62,857 nt of DNA from Burkholderiales bacterium (GTDB taxonomy: Bacteria; Pseudomonadota; Gammaproteobacteria; Burkholderiales; Burkholderiaceae_E). The translations under genes were made by a program, and so were the position numbers. Positions within the stretch are counted from its first letter, which is position 1; each line of letters begins with the position of its first letter. Under the pieces are notes generated by a model, which did no database searches, was not told where the DNA came from, and was given only the letters and a program-made list of their open reading frames with translations. The DNA lies in NCBI GenBank assembly GCA_029977705.1, contig JAPOKJ010000017.1:1-62857 (forward strand). The letters are read 5' to 3'. This document shows, piece after piece, positions 8,421 to 17,488 of this stretch.

Positions 8421-9971
8421 ATGAACGGCGCCGACCTGTTGTGTGACACCTTGCTGGCCAATGGCGTGGACATGTGCCTGGCCAATCCCGGAACCTCCGA
8501 GATGCACTTCGTCGCGGCGCTCGATCGCAAGCCGCAGATGCGCTGCGTGCTCGGGCTCTTCGAGGGCGTTGTCACCGGTGCTGCCGACGGCTATGCGCGC
8601 ATGGCGGACAAGCCGGCGGCGACCCTGCTGCATCTGGGGCCGGGACTGGCCAATGGCCTGGCCAACATCCACAATGCCCGGCGCGCCTTCAGCCCGATGA
8701 TCAACATCGTGGGCGACCATCCCGATCATCATGTGCCCTTCGATGCGCCGCTGACCTCGGACATCACCAGCCTGGCCACGCCGATGTCCTATTGGGTGCA
8801 TCGCATCGGCTCGGCTGACCAGGTGGGCGCCTCGGCCGCCAAGGCTGTCGAGATTGCCAGCGGACCCCCCGGGCGCATCGCGACCCTGGTGCTGCCGGCC
8901 GATGCCGCCTGGAATGAGACCCATGCCGCACCGACCGTGGCCGTGATGCCCGCGCCCCAGACGGTCTCTGACGAGCAGGTCAGGACCGTTGCCGATGCCT
9001 TGCGTGCGCCCGGCAAGAGCGCGATCCTGCTCTCGGGCAAGGCCTTGCGGGCCAATGCCCTGGAACTGGCCAGCCGCGTGGCCCAGGCCACCGGCGCGAC
9101 CCTGCTGGCGCAGCAGTCCAATGGCCGCATGGAGCGTGGCGCCGGTCGCGTCGCGATCGGCCGTGTCCCCTATGTGGTCGATGCCGCGCTGGCCATGCTG
9201 GCCGGATACACACGCATCATCCTGGTGGGATCCAAGGCACCGGTGGCTTTCTTTGCCTACCCCGGCAAGCCGAGCAGCATGCTGCCGCCCGATTGCCAGA
9301 TCATCGAGCTGGCGCCCAACACGGTGAACCCGATGGAGGCACTCGGACAACTGGTCGAGCGCCTGCAGGTGCCGGCCTCGGTCAAGCCGCAGCTGCATGG
9401 CAAGGCGGCACCGGCGCCGGCCGAGGGTGCCCTGTCAGGCGACAACATCTGCCGCATGGTGGCGGCGCAAATGCCCGAGGGCGCGATCATCGTCGACGAA
9501 TCGGTGACTTCGGGCCGTGACTTCTTCATCCCCAGTTACGGGGTGGCGCAACACGATTACCTGCAACTGACCGGTGGTGCCATCGGCGAAGGCCTGCCGA
9601 TGTCGGCGGGCGCCGCCCTGGCCTGCCCCAACCGCAAGGTCATCACGCTGCAGGCCGACGGCAGTGCCATGTACACCGTGCAGGCCCTGTGGACCCATGC
9701 CCGCGAGAACCTGGACATCACCGTCGTGCTGTTCTCGAATCGCCGCTACAACATCCTGCGCAACGAACTCAAGTCGGTGGGTGCCACAGCCGAGCCGGGC
9801 CTCAATGCGCGGCGCATGCTCGATCTGGACCAGCCGGCGATCGACTGGGTGACCCTGGCGCGCGGGATGGGCGTGGAGGGCGTGCAGGTCACCGACTGCG
9901 CCCGCTTTGCCGATGTGCTGGGCGCAGCCCTGAAGCGCCGCGGCCCGTTCCTGATCGAGTGCATGATCTGA
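8421..9971 (+). CDS. Thiamine-diphosphate-dependent enzyme, acetolactate-synthase-large-subunit-like
   Basis: The 516-residue protein has the three-domain layout of acetolactate synthase/benzoylformate decarboxylase. The N-terminal PYR domain has the cofactor-activating Glu48 in LFEGVVTGAADGYARM. The C-terminal PP domain has the diphosphate/magnesium motif ADGSAMYTVQALWTHAREN followed by FSNRRYNIL. It differs from IlvB proper, with no ilvH small subunit next door and ADG instead of GDG, so a catabolic 2-keto-acid carboligase or decarboxylase is as likely. I start at ATG 8421, spaced 6 nt from GGAG (8411-8414); ATG 8415 would be too close. Convergent with the AIM24 gene 15 bp away. Confidence 0.85.
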   Translation: MNGADLLCDTLLANGVDMCLANPGTSEMHFVAALDRKPQMRCVLGLFEGVVTGAADGYARMADKPAATLLHLGPGLANGLANIHNARRAFSPMINIVGDHPDHHVPFDAPLTSDITSLATPMSYWVHRIGSADQVGASAAKAVEIASGPPGRIATLVLPADAAWNETHAAPTVAVMPAPQTVSDEQVRTVADALRAPGKSAILLSGKALRANALELASRVAQATGATLLAQQSNGRMERGAGRVAIGRVPYVVDAALAMLAGYTRIILVGSKAPVAFFAYPGKPSSMLPPDCQIIELAPNTVNPMEALGQLVERLQVPASVKPQLHGKAAPAPAEGALSGDNICRMVAAQMPEGAIIVDESVTSGRDFFIPSYGVAQHDYLQLTGGAIGEGLPMSAGAALACPNRKVITLQADGSAMYTVQALWTHARENLDITVVLFSNRRYNILRNELKSVGATAEPGLNARRMLDLDQPAIDWVTLARGMGVEGVQVTDCARFADVLGAALKRRGPFLIECMI

Positions 9972-9986
9972 GCCGGGCGGCGGCGC

Positions 9987-10784
9987 TCAGTCGTCGTCGC
10001 CGTCGAGCAGGCCGCCCAGCCCCCCGAGCAGGGAGCTGCCCTCCTCGCTGCGGCCACCCCGCTGGGGGGCCGCCGCAAACACGCGCGAGGCCAACCGGGA
10101 GAAGGGCAGCGATTGCAGCCACACGGTGCCTGGGCCACGCAAGACGGCGAAGAACAGGCCCTCGCCGCCGAACAGCGCGGTCTTGACCTTGCCCACATAC
10201 TGGATGTCGAAATCGACATTGCCGGCCATCGCCACGAGGCAGCCGGTATCGACGCGCAGCACCTCGCCCGCTGCCAGTTCACGCTTGACGACAGTGCCGC
10301 CCGAGTGGATGAAGGCCAGGCCGTCGCCCTCGAGCTTTTGCATGATGAAGCCCTCGCCGCCGAAAAAGCCCACGCTGAGCTTTTGCTGGAAGGCGATGCC
10401 CAGTTGCACGCCGCGTGCGGCGCACAGGAAGGCATCCTTCTGGGCAATCAGGCGGCCGCCGAGCTGCTTGAGGTCGACCGCGATGATCTTGCCGGGGTAG
10501 GGGGCGGCGAAGGCGACCTTGCGCTTGACGCCGGACTGGTTGGTGTACACCGTGGTGAACAGCGATTCACCGGTGACCAGGCGTTTGCCGGCCCCGAGCA
10601 GCTTGCCGAACAGGCCGCCGCCGCTGTTGCTGCCATCACCGAAGACGGTATCCAGGCCGATGCCGTCCTCCATGTACATCATGCTGCCGGCTTCGCCGAC
10701 CATCGCTTCGCTGGGGTCGAGCTCGACCTCGACGAATTGCATCTCGGCGCCGATGATCTTGTAGTCCACCACATCCATTGACAT
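9987..10784 (-). CDS. AIM24/TIGR00266-family protein
   Basis: This 265-residue protein belongs to the AIM24 beta-roll family. Features are the opening DYKIIGAEMQFVEVELDP, the glycine-rich MYMEDGIGLDTVFGDGSN, and the repeated SVGFFGGEGFIMQKLEGDGLAF and KTALFGGEGLFFAVLRGPGTVWL strands. It ends with a Gly/Leu tail LLGGLGGLLDGDDD. No enzymatic activity is known for bacterial members. I chose ATG 10784 (MSMDVVDY), preceded by AGG; the longer open frame upstream has no family similarity. It is divergent from the RNase II-like gene over 150 bp. Confidence 0.85.
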   Translation of the reverse strand: MSMDVVDYKIIGAEMQFVEVELDPSEAMVGEAGSMMYMEDGIGLDTVFGDGSNSGGGLFGKLLGAGKRLVTGESLFTTVYTNQSGVKRKVAFAAPYPGKIIAVDLKQLGGRLIAQKDAFLCAARGVQLGIAFQQKLSVGFFGGEGFIMQKLEGDGLAFIHSGGTVVKRELAAGEVLRVDTGCLVAMAGNVDFDIQYVGKVKTALFGGEGLFFAVLRGPGTVWLQSLPFSRLASRVFAAAPQRGGRSEEGSSLLGGLGGLLDGDDD

Positions 10785-10920
10785 CCTGGAACCTCTCAAA
10801 AAGGGGGTTGGGTGCCCAATTCCGTGAAGGATTGGGCATGTGCAGGGAACGATGTCGGTTCCGGCTTGCAAAACCGACAGAAAAAAGCGAGCGGATTGTA
10901 ATTGCAATCCGGCGCCCTCC

Positions 10921-10926
10921 TATAAT
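10921..10926 (+). promoter_or_regulatory. -10 hexamer TATAAT of the RNase II-like gene, 8 nt before ATG
   Basis: A perfect TATAAT lies 8 nt before ATG 10935. Initiation would fall about 2 nt before the start codon, giving a virtually leaderless mRNA, and no Shine-Dalgarno sequence is present. The best -35 (TTGTAA, 10896-10901) is 19 bp away. It lies in an inverted repeat GGATTG-N6-CAATCC (10893-10910) that could be an operator in this divergent region. Confidence 0.5.
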
Positions 10927-10934
10927 TCATCCCC

Positions 10935-13169
10935 ATGAAATATGCCCTTCTCGAAGAAGCGGGCGATCTGAAGACCGGCACCATCCTGTCCGAGGCCGAA
11001 GCCTCCTGTCAGGTCGAGCTCGATTCAGGCCGTCGCGTCAAGGCCAAGCTGGCGCAGGTCCTGCTGCGTTTCGATGCGCCGGCCTCGCGCGCCCTGCTGC
11101 CGGCGGCGCAGTCCCTGGCCGATGGCATGGAGCTGGATTTTCTCTGGGAATGTGCGCCCAAGGCCGAGTTCGGTTTCGAGGAATTTGCCAGCGATTACTT
11201 CGGCAGCCGTCCCGATGCGGTGCAAAGCGCCGGGCTGCTGATCAAGCTGCAGTCGGCGCCGATCTATTTCCAGCGCCGGGGCAAGGGCCGATATCAGCCG
11301 GCACCGATGGAGACCATCCAGCTGGCGCTGGCTGCGGTCGAGAGGCGCAAGGCCCAGGAGGCCCAGGTGCAGGCCTGGTGCGAGCAGATGCAGGCGGGCG
11401 TGCTGCCCGATGTGATTGGCCAGCAGGCCCTGAGCCTGATCACCCGTCCGGACAAGATGTCGCTGGAGTTCAAGGCTTTCGACAAGGCCATGCAGGCGCT
11501 CAAGGTGTCGGGGGAAAAACTGCTGCTGCAATTGGGTGCCTTCACCTCGCCGCGGGCCATTCACCAGGCCCGCTTCGAACTCGAGCATTTTCCCAAGGGC
11601 ACGGGCTTCGCGCCGCCCCTGCTCGGCCCGCAGGCCGAGAAGCGGCCGCAGCCGCCCGCGCCAGCCGGCAAGGCCGAGGCTGCGCCCAAGGCGGGACTGG
11701 CCGGGCTGGGCCAGCTGGCCGGTCTGGCCCAGCTCAAGCAACTGGTCAAGGGCCCGGCACGCGCGCTCGACCTGTCGCCGGCCGCGCCATTTTCGATCGA
11801 TGACTCGACCACCACCGAGATCGATGACTGCCTGTCGGTGCAGACCCTGTCCGATGGCCGTTACCGCATTGGCGTGCATATTGCCGCGCCCGGCTGGGGC
11901 ATCGAACACGACAGCCCGCTCGATCGCGCGGCCCGCGAGCGCATGTCCACCGTGTACATGCCGGGGGAGAAGATCACCATGCTGCCGGCCGAGGCTGTGG
12001 CGCGCTACTCGCTCGACGCGGGACGTCAGGTGCCGGCGCTGTCGCTGTATGCGGATCTCGACGAAAGCGGCTGCAAGGTGATGGCCTGTCATTCGCAACT
12101 CGAGATGATCCAGGTGGCGGCCAACCTGCGCCACGACCAACTCGATGGTGTGGTCACCGAGGAGGCGCTCGAATCGCCTGCCAGCGAGGCCGGCCTTGCC
12201 CTGGCCCAGGCCCTGCCGCAGGCACCGGCCCTGCAGGTGCTGTGGCGCCTGACCCTGGCCCTGTGCGCCGAGCGTGAACGGGTACGTGGCAAGCCCGAGC
12301 CGCGCTTTCGCACCGATTTCAGCTTCTATGTCGAGGGCGAGACGGTACGCATCGTGCAGCGCCGTCGCGATGCCCCGCTCGATCGCATCGTGGCCGAGCT
12401 GATGATCCTGGCCAACAGCCGCTGGGGCCGCGTGCTGGCCGATCACAAGACGGCTGGCCTGTACCGCTCGCAGCAGGCGGGCCGGGTGCGGATGAGCACC
12501 CATGCCCTGCCCCATGAAGGACTCGGGGTCGCGCAGTACATGTGGAGCACCTCGCCGCTGCGCCGCTATGTCGACCTGGTCAACCAGCGCCAGCTGCTGG
12601 CCGCGCTGCGAGACACGCCTGCTCCCTATGCGCCCCGTGATCCGGGCCTGTTTGCGGTGTTGTCGGGATTTGATGTCAAGTACGGCGCCTATGCCGACAT
12701 CCAGGACCGCATGGAGCGCTACTGGTGCCTGCGCTGGTTGCAGCAGTCGCCCGGGCGACGCGTGTACGAGGCGGTGCGGGTGCGTGACGAGACCGTTCGC
12801 CTGACCGAAGCCCCGCTGTATTTCCGCCTGTCTGGCCTGCCTGACATGGCGCCCGGGCGTCGCTTCGAGGTCGAGATCCTCGAGACGGATCTGCTCGAGC
12901 TGAGTGTCGGGGCACGCTTCGTGCGTCTGGCACAGGGCGCCGAGGTGGTCGAAGTGGCCGAGGAAGAGGTGCTCGAGGCCGAGGTCGAGGCCGCCAGCGA
13001 ACCGGCCGCTGACGCCCTGATCGCCGATGATCTGGCGATGACCGAGCAGGCGCCCGACCCGTTGGCCGAACCGGCGGGCGATGCCGCGGCTGCATTGGCC
13101 TCCGGGGTTGCCTCCGGGGTGGCCCCCGAGGCGGCCCCCGAAACCGGCACGCCCCGGGCGGCGGCGTGA
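10935..13169 (+). CDS. RNase II/VacB-family 3'-5' exoribonuclease
   Basis: A 744-residue RNB-domain protein that would degrade RNA from the 3' end. The RNB catalytic signature FSIDDSTTTEIDD (about 286-298) carries the metal-binding aspartates. GVHIAAPGWGIEHDSPLDRAA and the late YMWSTSPLRRYVDLVNQ complete the domain, followed by an S1-like region. The last 75 residues are an acidic, Ala/Pro-rich tail with short repeats (ASGVASGVAPEAAPE) not expected for the catalytic core. It heads the set RNase-TonB-aroE-mtgA, and its stop overlaps the start of the TonB-like gene. The name rnb is avoided because the betaproteobacterial proteins diverge from E. coli RNase II. Confidence 0.9.
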   Translation: MKYALLEEAGDLKTGTILSEAEASCQVELDSGRRVKAKLAQVLLRFDAPASRALLPAAQSLADGMELDFLWECAPKAEFGFEEFASDYFGSRPDAVQSAGLLIKLQSAPIYFQRRGKGRYQPAPMETIQLALAAVERRKAQEAQVQAWCEQMQAGVLPDVIGQQALSLITRPDKMSLEFKAFDKAMQALKVSGEKLLLQLGAFTSPRAIHQARFELEHFPKGTGFAPPLLGPQAEKRPQPPAPAGKAEAAPKAGLAGLGQLAGLAQLKQLVKGPARALDLSPAAPFSIDDSTTTEIDDCLSVQTLSDGRYRIGVHIAAPGWGIEHDSPLDRAARERMSTVYMPGEKITMLPAEAVARYSLDAGRQVPALSLYADLDESGCKVMACHSQLEMIQVAANLRHDQLDGVVTEEALESPASEAGLALAQALPQAPALQVLWRLTLALCAERERVRGKPEPRFRTDFSFYVEGETVRIVQRRRDAPLDRIVAELMILANSRWGRVLADHKTAGLYRSQQAGRVRMSTHALPHEGLGVAQYMWSTSPLRRYVDLVNQRQLLAALRDTPAPYAPRDPGLFAVLSGFDVKYGAYADIQDRMERYWCLRWLQQSPGRRVYEAVRVRDETVRLTEAPLYFRLSGLPDMAPGRRFEVEILETDLLELSVGARFVRLAQGAEVVEVAEEEVLEAEVEAASEPAADALIADDLAMTEQAPDPLAEPAGDAAAALASGVASGVAPEAAPETGTPRAAA

Positions 13170-14053
13170 CGGCCATGGGCCTGCCGGGCTTCAAGCCTGC
13201 CGTCGAAACCTTCTGGCGTCAGGACCGGGCCCTGGTCATCGGCATCGCCGTGTCGGTACTGCTGCATGCCGTGCTGCTGGCGCTGCGTTTCAGCGCGCCC
13301 GATCCGGTGCGCCTGGCCCCGATGGACAGCAAGCTGGATGTGATCCTGCTCAATGCCCACACCGATGCCAAGCCCTTGCAGCCGGAGGCCGCGGCGCAGG
13401 CCGACATGGAAGCGGGCGGGGATCACGACAAGGGCCGCGCCACCTCTCCGCTGGTGGCCGACACGTTCCGCGCCGACGGTGATGCCTTGCTGGTGCAAAA
13501 GCGCCGCGAGCAGCAACTCGAGGAGCGGCAGCGCGAGATCCTGGCGGCGCTGCGCAACTCGCCTGCCAGTGTCGAGGCCAATGCCAAGTCCGATCCGCGT
13601 GACAACACCGGCAAGGACCAGGAAGACACCGAGCAGGCGATCCGCCGCCTGCAGGCCCAGATCGACAAGCAGATCAGCGACTACAACAAGCGGCCACGGC
13701 GTCTGACCTACGGGGTCAATGCGGTCGGGGTGTCCTACGCGCGCTATGTGGCCGACTGGACCAGCCGCATCGAGGAACTGGGGACGCAGCGCTATCCGGC
13801 GGAGGCCCGCGGCAAGATGTATGGCTGGCTGATCATCACGGTCGAGTTGGACAAGGAGGGCAATGTGGTCAGCGTGATCCTGAACAAGAAATCGCCCTAT
13901 GAGGCCCTGAACAAGGCGGTCAAGCAGATCGTCTACGCCGGCGCGCCCTATGAGCGCTTCACGCCCGAGATGGCCAAGGAAGGCGACATCCTGCAGATCG
14001 TGCGCACCTGGACCTTCACCAATGGCCAGTTGCAGGTCGAGGCGATCCGGTGA
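13166..14053 (+). CDS. TonB-like energy-transducing protein
   Basis: The 295-residue protein has one N-terminal membrane helix (about 24-42, LVIGIAVSVLLHAVLLAL). A charged, helical linker follows with KRREQQLEERQREIL and heptad-like spacing. The C-terminal TonB-type domain contains YPAEARGKMYGWLIITVELDKEGNVVSV and ends in RTWTFTNGQLQVEAIR. TonB proteins pass inner-membrane energy to outer-membrane receptors such as BtuB. No exbB/exbD neighbour is present, and the linker lacks a long Pro-Lys stretch, so the partner is uncertain. The GTG at 13166 overlaps the RNase stop; ATG 13175 is an alternative. Confidence 0.8.
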   Translation: MTAMGLPGFKPAVETFWRQDRALVIGIAVSVLLHAVLLALRFSAPDPVRLAPMDSKLDVILLNAHTDAKPLQPEAAAQADMEAGGDHDKGRATSPLVADTFRADGDALLVQKRREQQLEERQREILAALRNSPASVEANAKSDPRDNTGKDQEDTEQAIRRLQAQIDKQISDYNKRPRRLTYGVNAVGVSYARYVADWTSRIEELGTQRYPAEARGKMYGWLIITVELDKEGNVVSVILNKKSPYEALNKAVKQIVYAGAPYERFTPEMAKEGDILQIVRTWTFTNGQLQVEAIR

Positions 14054-14108
14054 GTGCGCCTGCCCGCTTCGTGTTGAAGGCGCCGCCTGCCCGCGCGCGG
14101 GAGCGGAC

Positions 14109-14990
14109 ATGACTGACCGTTACGCCGTGGTCGGCAATCCGGTGGCGCACAGCCGTTCGCCCTGGATCCATGCCGCCTTTGCGCGGCAAAGCGGGCAGGA
14201 CCTGAGCTATGGCCTGCAGCAGGCCGAGATCGGCCAGTTTGCGGCCCATGTCGATGGCTTGCGCCAGCAAGGCTATCGCGGCCTGAATGTCACCGTGCCC
14301 TTCAAGCTCGATGCGATTGCGTATGCCCGAGAGCGCGGTGACCAGATCAGCGCGCGTGCCCGCATGGCCGGTGCCGCCAATACCCTCAAGTTCGAGGACG
14401 GGCGTGTGTGGGCCGACAACACCGACGGCATCGGCCTGGTGCAGGACATCACGCGGCGCATGGGTGTGTCGCTCAGGGAGCGGCGCGTCACGATCCTGGG
14501 GGCCGGTGGCGCCACGCGCGGGGTGGTGCTGCCCCTGATCGAGGCGGGCGTGGCTTCGCTGGTCATTGCCAACCGCACGCTGGACAAGGCCCGGGGCCTG
14601 GCCGAGTCGTTTGCCGGGACAGGCCAGGTGCCGGTGACGGCCCGCGCCCTGTCGCAGGTCTGGCTGGCCGATTGCGATGTCCTGATCAATGCCACCTCCT
14701 CGGGCCTGTCCGCGGATGGGGCCGACCTGCTGGCCCGCCTGCCGCAACAGCCATCGGGGCCGGATGCAGCCCGGCCCGTGCTGGCCTATGACATGGTCTA
14801 TGGCGCGCAGCCCACGGCATTCATGGCCTGGGCGCGCGGGCAGGGCATCGGACAGGTCTGTGATGGCCTGGGCATGTTGGTGGAGCAGGCCGCCGAGGCC
14901 TTCCAGTGGTGGCGTGGCCTGCGCCCGGACGCCGATGCGGTGTTTCGCGACCTGCGTGCGCAATTGCAGGCCGCAGCGCCCGCGTCCTGA
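14109..14990 (+). CDS. aroE: Shikimate dehydrogenase
   Basis: NADPH-dependent reduction of 3-dehydroshikimate to shikimate in the aromatic amino-acid pathway. The 293-residue protein shows all the family motifs: GNPVAHSRSPWIHAAF (substrate loop), NVTVPFK with catalytic Lys66, WADNTDGIGL with the catalytic Asp, the NADP loop GAGGATRGVVLPL, INATSSGL, and DGLGMLVEQAA. ATG 14109 follows a GGAG-type site. It sits 55 bp after the TonB-like gene and 20 bp before mtgA, consistent with one transcript. Confidence 0.96.
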   Translation: MTDRYAVVGNPVAHSRSPWIHAAFARQSGQDLSYGLQQAEIGQFAAHVDGLRQQGYRGLNVTVPFKLDAIAYARERGDQISARARMAGAANTLKFEDGRVWADNTDGIGLVQDITRRMGVSLRERRVTILGAGGATRGVVLPLIEAGVASLVIANRTLDKARGLAESFAGTGQVPVTARALSQVWLADCDVLINATSSGLSADGADLLARLPQQPSGPDAARPVLAYDMVYGAQPTAFMAWARGQGIGQVCDGLGMLVEQAAEAFQWWRGLRPDADAVFRDLRAQLQAAAPAS

Positions 14991-15010
14991 GCCAGGGCCG
15001 AGGTCTCGAC

Positions 15011-15736
15011 ATGGGCAAGCGATCCCCGCGCCGTTCCGCCCTGCGCACATCACTGCGCTGGCTCGGCTTTGCCCTGGCCGGCGTGTTCACCCTGCTCCTG
15101 CTCCTGCAGCTTTGGTATTTCGCCCATGTGCTCTGGTACAAGTACTTCAATCCGGAATCGACGGCCTTCATGCATGAGCAATGGTCGGCGCTGCGCGAGA
15201 AGAATCCCGATGCACGCCTGCAGCATCAGTGGATCGCCTACGGCAAGATCTCGCGGCATTTGAAAAATGCGGTGATCGCCGCCGAAGATGCCAATTTTAC
15301 CGAGCATGACGGGGTCGACTGGGATGCCATCGAGGCCGCCTATGAGAGCAACCTGAGAAAGGGCAAGATCATGCGTGGCGGGTCGACCATCACGATGCAG
15401 TTGGCCAAGAACCTGTTCCTGTCGGGCAGCCGCAGCTATTTCCGCAAGGCGCAGGAACTGGTCATCACCTTCATGATCGAGGCGGTGATGGACAAGCAGC
15501 GCATCCTCGAGATCTATCTGAATGTGGCCGAGTGGGGTGTGGGCGTATTCGGCTGTGAGGCCGGTGCCCGGCATTACTTCAAGGTGTCGGCCGCGCAGCT
15601 CGGGCCGGTGCAGGCCTCGCGCATGGCAGCGATGCTGCCGCGACCGCGGTTCTATGATGTCAATCGCGGCAGCCGTTACCTGGAAAGGCGCTCGGCGATG
15701 ATCCTGCGCGGCATGGGCTCGGTCGAAGCCCCTTGA
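15011..15736 (+). CDS. mtgA: Monofunctional peptidoglycan transglycosylase
   Basis: A 241-residue inner-membrane GT51 glycosyltransferase that polymerises lipid II into glycan strands. It has one N-terminal membrane helix (about 18-40). The glycosyltransferase motifs are IAAEDANFTEHDGVDW with the catalytic Glu, GGSTITMQLAKNLFLS, KAQELVITFMIEAVMDKQRILEIYLN, and AAMLPRPRFYDVN. No transpeptidase domain follows, hence the monofunctional assignment. Its last 61 bp overlap the 3' end of btuD on the other strand, so the two genes share their termini and no terminator separates them. Confidence 0.95.
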   Translation: MGKRSPRRSALRTSLRWLGFALAGVFTLLLLLQLWYFAHVLWYKYFNPESTAFMHEQWSALREKNPDARLQHQWIAYGKISRHLKNAVIAAEDANFTEHDGVDWDAIEAAYESNLRKGKIMRGGSTITMQLAKNLFLSGSRSYFRKAQELVITFMIEAVMDKQRILEIYLNVAEWGVGVFGCEAGARHYFKVSAAQLGPVQASRMAAMLPRPRFYDVNRGSRYLERRSAMILRGMGSVEAP

Positions 15737-16539
15737 GGGTTGCCTCCTCCCAGGCTGTCGCGCACGACACGGATCGGACAGTCGAAGACCTCGCCCAGGG
15801 CCTGGGCCAGTACCGCGTCGGACAAGTCCGCCGATGCGGCATCGAGCACGATCCTTCCCTGGCGCAGCAGCACCAGGCGCTCGGCCTGCATTGCCATCTC
15901 GAAGTCATGGGTGCTGAAGACCACGGCGTGTCCGGCGGCCGCGCGCTGCGCCATCGCCTGCGCCAGCAGCATGCGGTGACGCAGGTCCAGATGATTGCCC
16001 GGTTCGTCCAGCAGCAGGATCGGCGCGCCTGCCGCAAAGACGCGGGCCAGGTGGGCCCGTTGCCATTCGCCGCCCGAGATGGCCGTCAGGCAGGCGTGGG
16101 CACAGGCTTGCAGCTCGAAGCGCTCGAGGGCCGCTGCGACATCCTGCAGCGCAGGGCGGCGCAGCCAGGCGGACCAGCCGCCGCGGGCCATGCCGGCCAT
16201 CGAGACCAGGCCGGTCACGCTCAGGCCGCTGGTGTCCAGGCCCTCGGCATCGCCTTGCGAGCCCTGACCCAGCCAGGACAGCTGGCGGGCGCGTTCGGCA
16301 TCCGGCAGCGTCTCCAGCGCTCGCTTGCCGAGCAGGCGTTCGCCCTGGCAGTGCAGGCCCGGCAGGGGCAGGCCGGCCAGTGCCTTGAGCAGGGTGGATT
16401 TGCCCGAGCCATTGGGTCCGAGCAGGGCGGTTCGGCCAGCCCTCACCTGCAGCGCGAGCGGCCCCAGCAGGGTGCGGGTGCGTGTGCCGACCTGCAGATG
16501 TCGGACCTGCAGCAGGGGGGCGTCGGTGTCTGCGTGCAT
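15676..16539 (-). CDS. btuD: Vitamin B12 ABC transporter, ATPase
   Basis: The 287-residue ATP-binding subunit powers cobalamin import through BtuC. It has Walker A GPNGSGKS (41-48), an ABC signature SGGEWQR (155-161, Glu in place of the usual Gln), Walker B LLLDEP (175-180) with GNHLD instead of TNHLD, and switch His211 in FSTHD. The C-terminal 60 residues follow the BtuD/FhuC pattern (CPIRVVRDS). It is the last gene of btuBFCD, 1 bp after btuC, and overlaps mtgA tail-to-tail by 61 bp. Confidence 0.9.
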   Translation of the reverse strand: MHADTDAPLLQVRHLQVGTRTRTLLGPLALQVRAGRTALLGPNGSGKSTLLKALAGLPLPGLHCQGERLLGKRALETLPDAERARQLSWLGQGSQGDAEGLDTSGLSVTGLVSMAGMARGGWSAWLRRPALQDVAAALERFELQACAHACLTAISGGEWQRAHLARVFAAGAPILLLDEPGNHLDLRHRMLLAQAMAQRAAAGHAVVFSTHDFEMAMQAERLVLLRQGRIVLDAASADLSDAVLAQALGEVFDCPIRVVRDSLGGGNPQGASTEPMPRRIIAERLSR

Positions 16540-16540
16540 G

Positions 16541-17488
16541 TCAGCGGCGGGCCAGCAGGCCGAGCAGGTAAAGACCGCCGAGCAGGGCGGTCACGATGCC
16601 GACCGGCCACTCGGCCGGATGCGACAGGGAGCGCGCCAGCAGGTCGCTGGCACTGAGCAGCAGCCCGCCGGTGAGCAGGCTGGCCAGCAGGTGCATGCGC
16701 ATCCGGTCGAGCAGCCGGGCGCCGAACAGGCTGCGCGCCAGGTGCGGTGCGCCCAGCCCGACAAAGGCCAGCATGCCGCAGGCGGCGACGCTGCTGGCAC
16801 TGAGCAGCGCAATCATCGCGATCCAGAACAGTCGCAGGCGGGGCACCGGCACGCCCATGCTGCGGGCCGCCTGATCCCCCAGGCTCAGGGCCTGCAGGCT
16901 GGGGGCCAGCCACAGGATGGGGACCAGGGCGGCCAGCAGAAGCCCCAGCATCTGGCCGCTGGCGCTCCAGTCCAGCAGATGGGTCTGACCCAGCATGAAC
17001 AGCTGGCTGCTGCGCAGGTGTTCGGGGTGCCAGACCAGCAACAGGGCCACCAGCGCGCTGAGCACGATCGAGATCACGAAACCGGCCAGCAGCAGCCCGT
17101 CCCGGCCGCGCGCCAGAAGCACGGCCAGGGTCACGGCGGCCAGGGCGCCGGCGAAGGCCAGCTCGATGCGGATCGTGCCCAGCAGGATCAGGGACAGGCT
17201 CACCCCCAGGTTCGCGCCCGAGGCACTGCCCACCAGATAGGGGTCGGCCAGCGGGTTGCGGAACAGGCTCTGGGCGAGGGCGCCGGCCAGTCCGAGGCTG
17301 GCACCGGCGGCCCAGGCGCCGAGCACGCGCGGCAGACGCACCGGCCAAAGCAGGGCCGGTTCGGACCACAGATCGGCGCAGGCCAGCACCAGCAGCAGCA
17401 GGCTCAGGCCGATCAGGGCCAGGAGCGGGACAGCCGGGGCGGCCGGGGCGGGCAGGGTGCCTGGCCCCAGGTGCTCCTGCGGGTTCAT
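16541..17488 (-). CDS. btuC: Vitamin B12 ABC transporter, permease
   Basis: A FecCD-type permease of 315 residues with about ten hydrophobic segments. It has the family motif RLPRVLGAWAAGASLGLAGALAQ-like stretch (residues 47 onward) and NPLADPYLVGSASGANLG. The cytoplasmic coupling region is near GVPVPRLRLFW, and a late FVGLGAPHLARSL motif marks the iron/B12 permease family. I start at ATG 17488, which overlaps the btuF stop by 4 bp (ATGA), rather than at the longer open frame that runs back into btuF. The operon context under a cobalamin riboswitch supports B12 rather than siderophore import. Confidence 0.9.
   Translation of the reverse strand: MNPQEHLGPGTLPAPAAPAVPLLALIGLSLLLLVLACADLWSEPALLWPVRLPRVLGAWAAGASLGLAGALAQSLFRNPLADPYLVGSASGANLGVSLSLILLGTIRIELAFAGALAAVTLAVLLARGRDGLLLAGFVISIVLSALVALLLVWHPEHLRSSQLFMLGQTHLLDWSASGQMLGLLLAALVPILWLAPSLQALSLGDQAARSMGVPVPRLRLFWIAMIALLSASSVAACGMLAFVGLGAPHLARSLFGARLLDRMRMHLLASLLTGGLLLSASDLLARSLSHPAEWPVGIVTALLGGLYLLGLLARR

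Noticed and set aside
8421-9971. Assigning ilvB to the thiamine-diphosphate enzyme
   Set aside because: No ilvH or ilvC is adjacent and the diphosphate motif reads ADG; a catabolic carboligase or decarboxylase fits as well.
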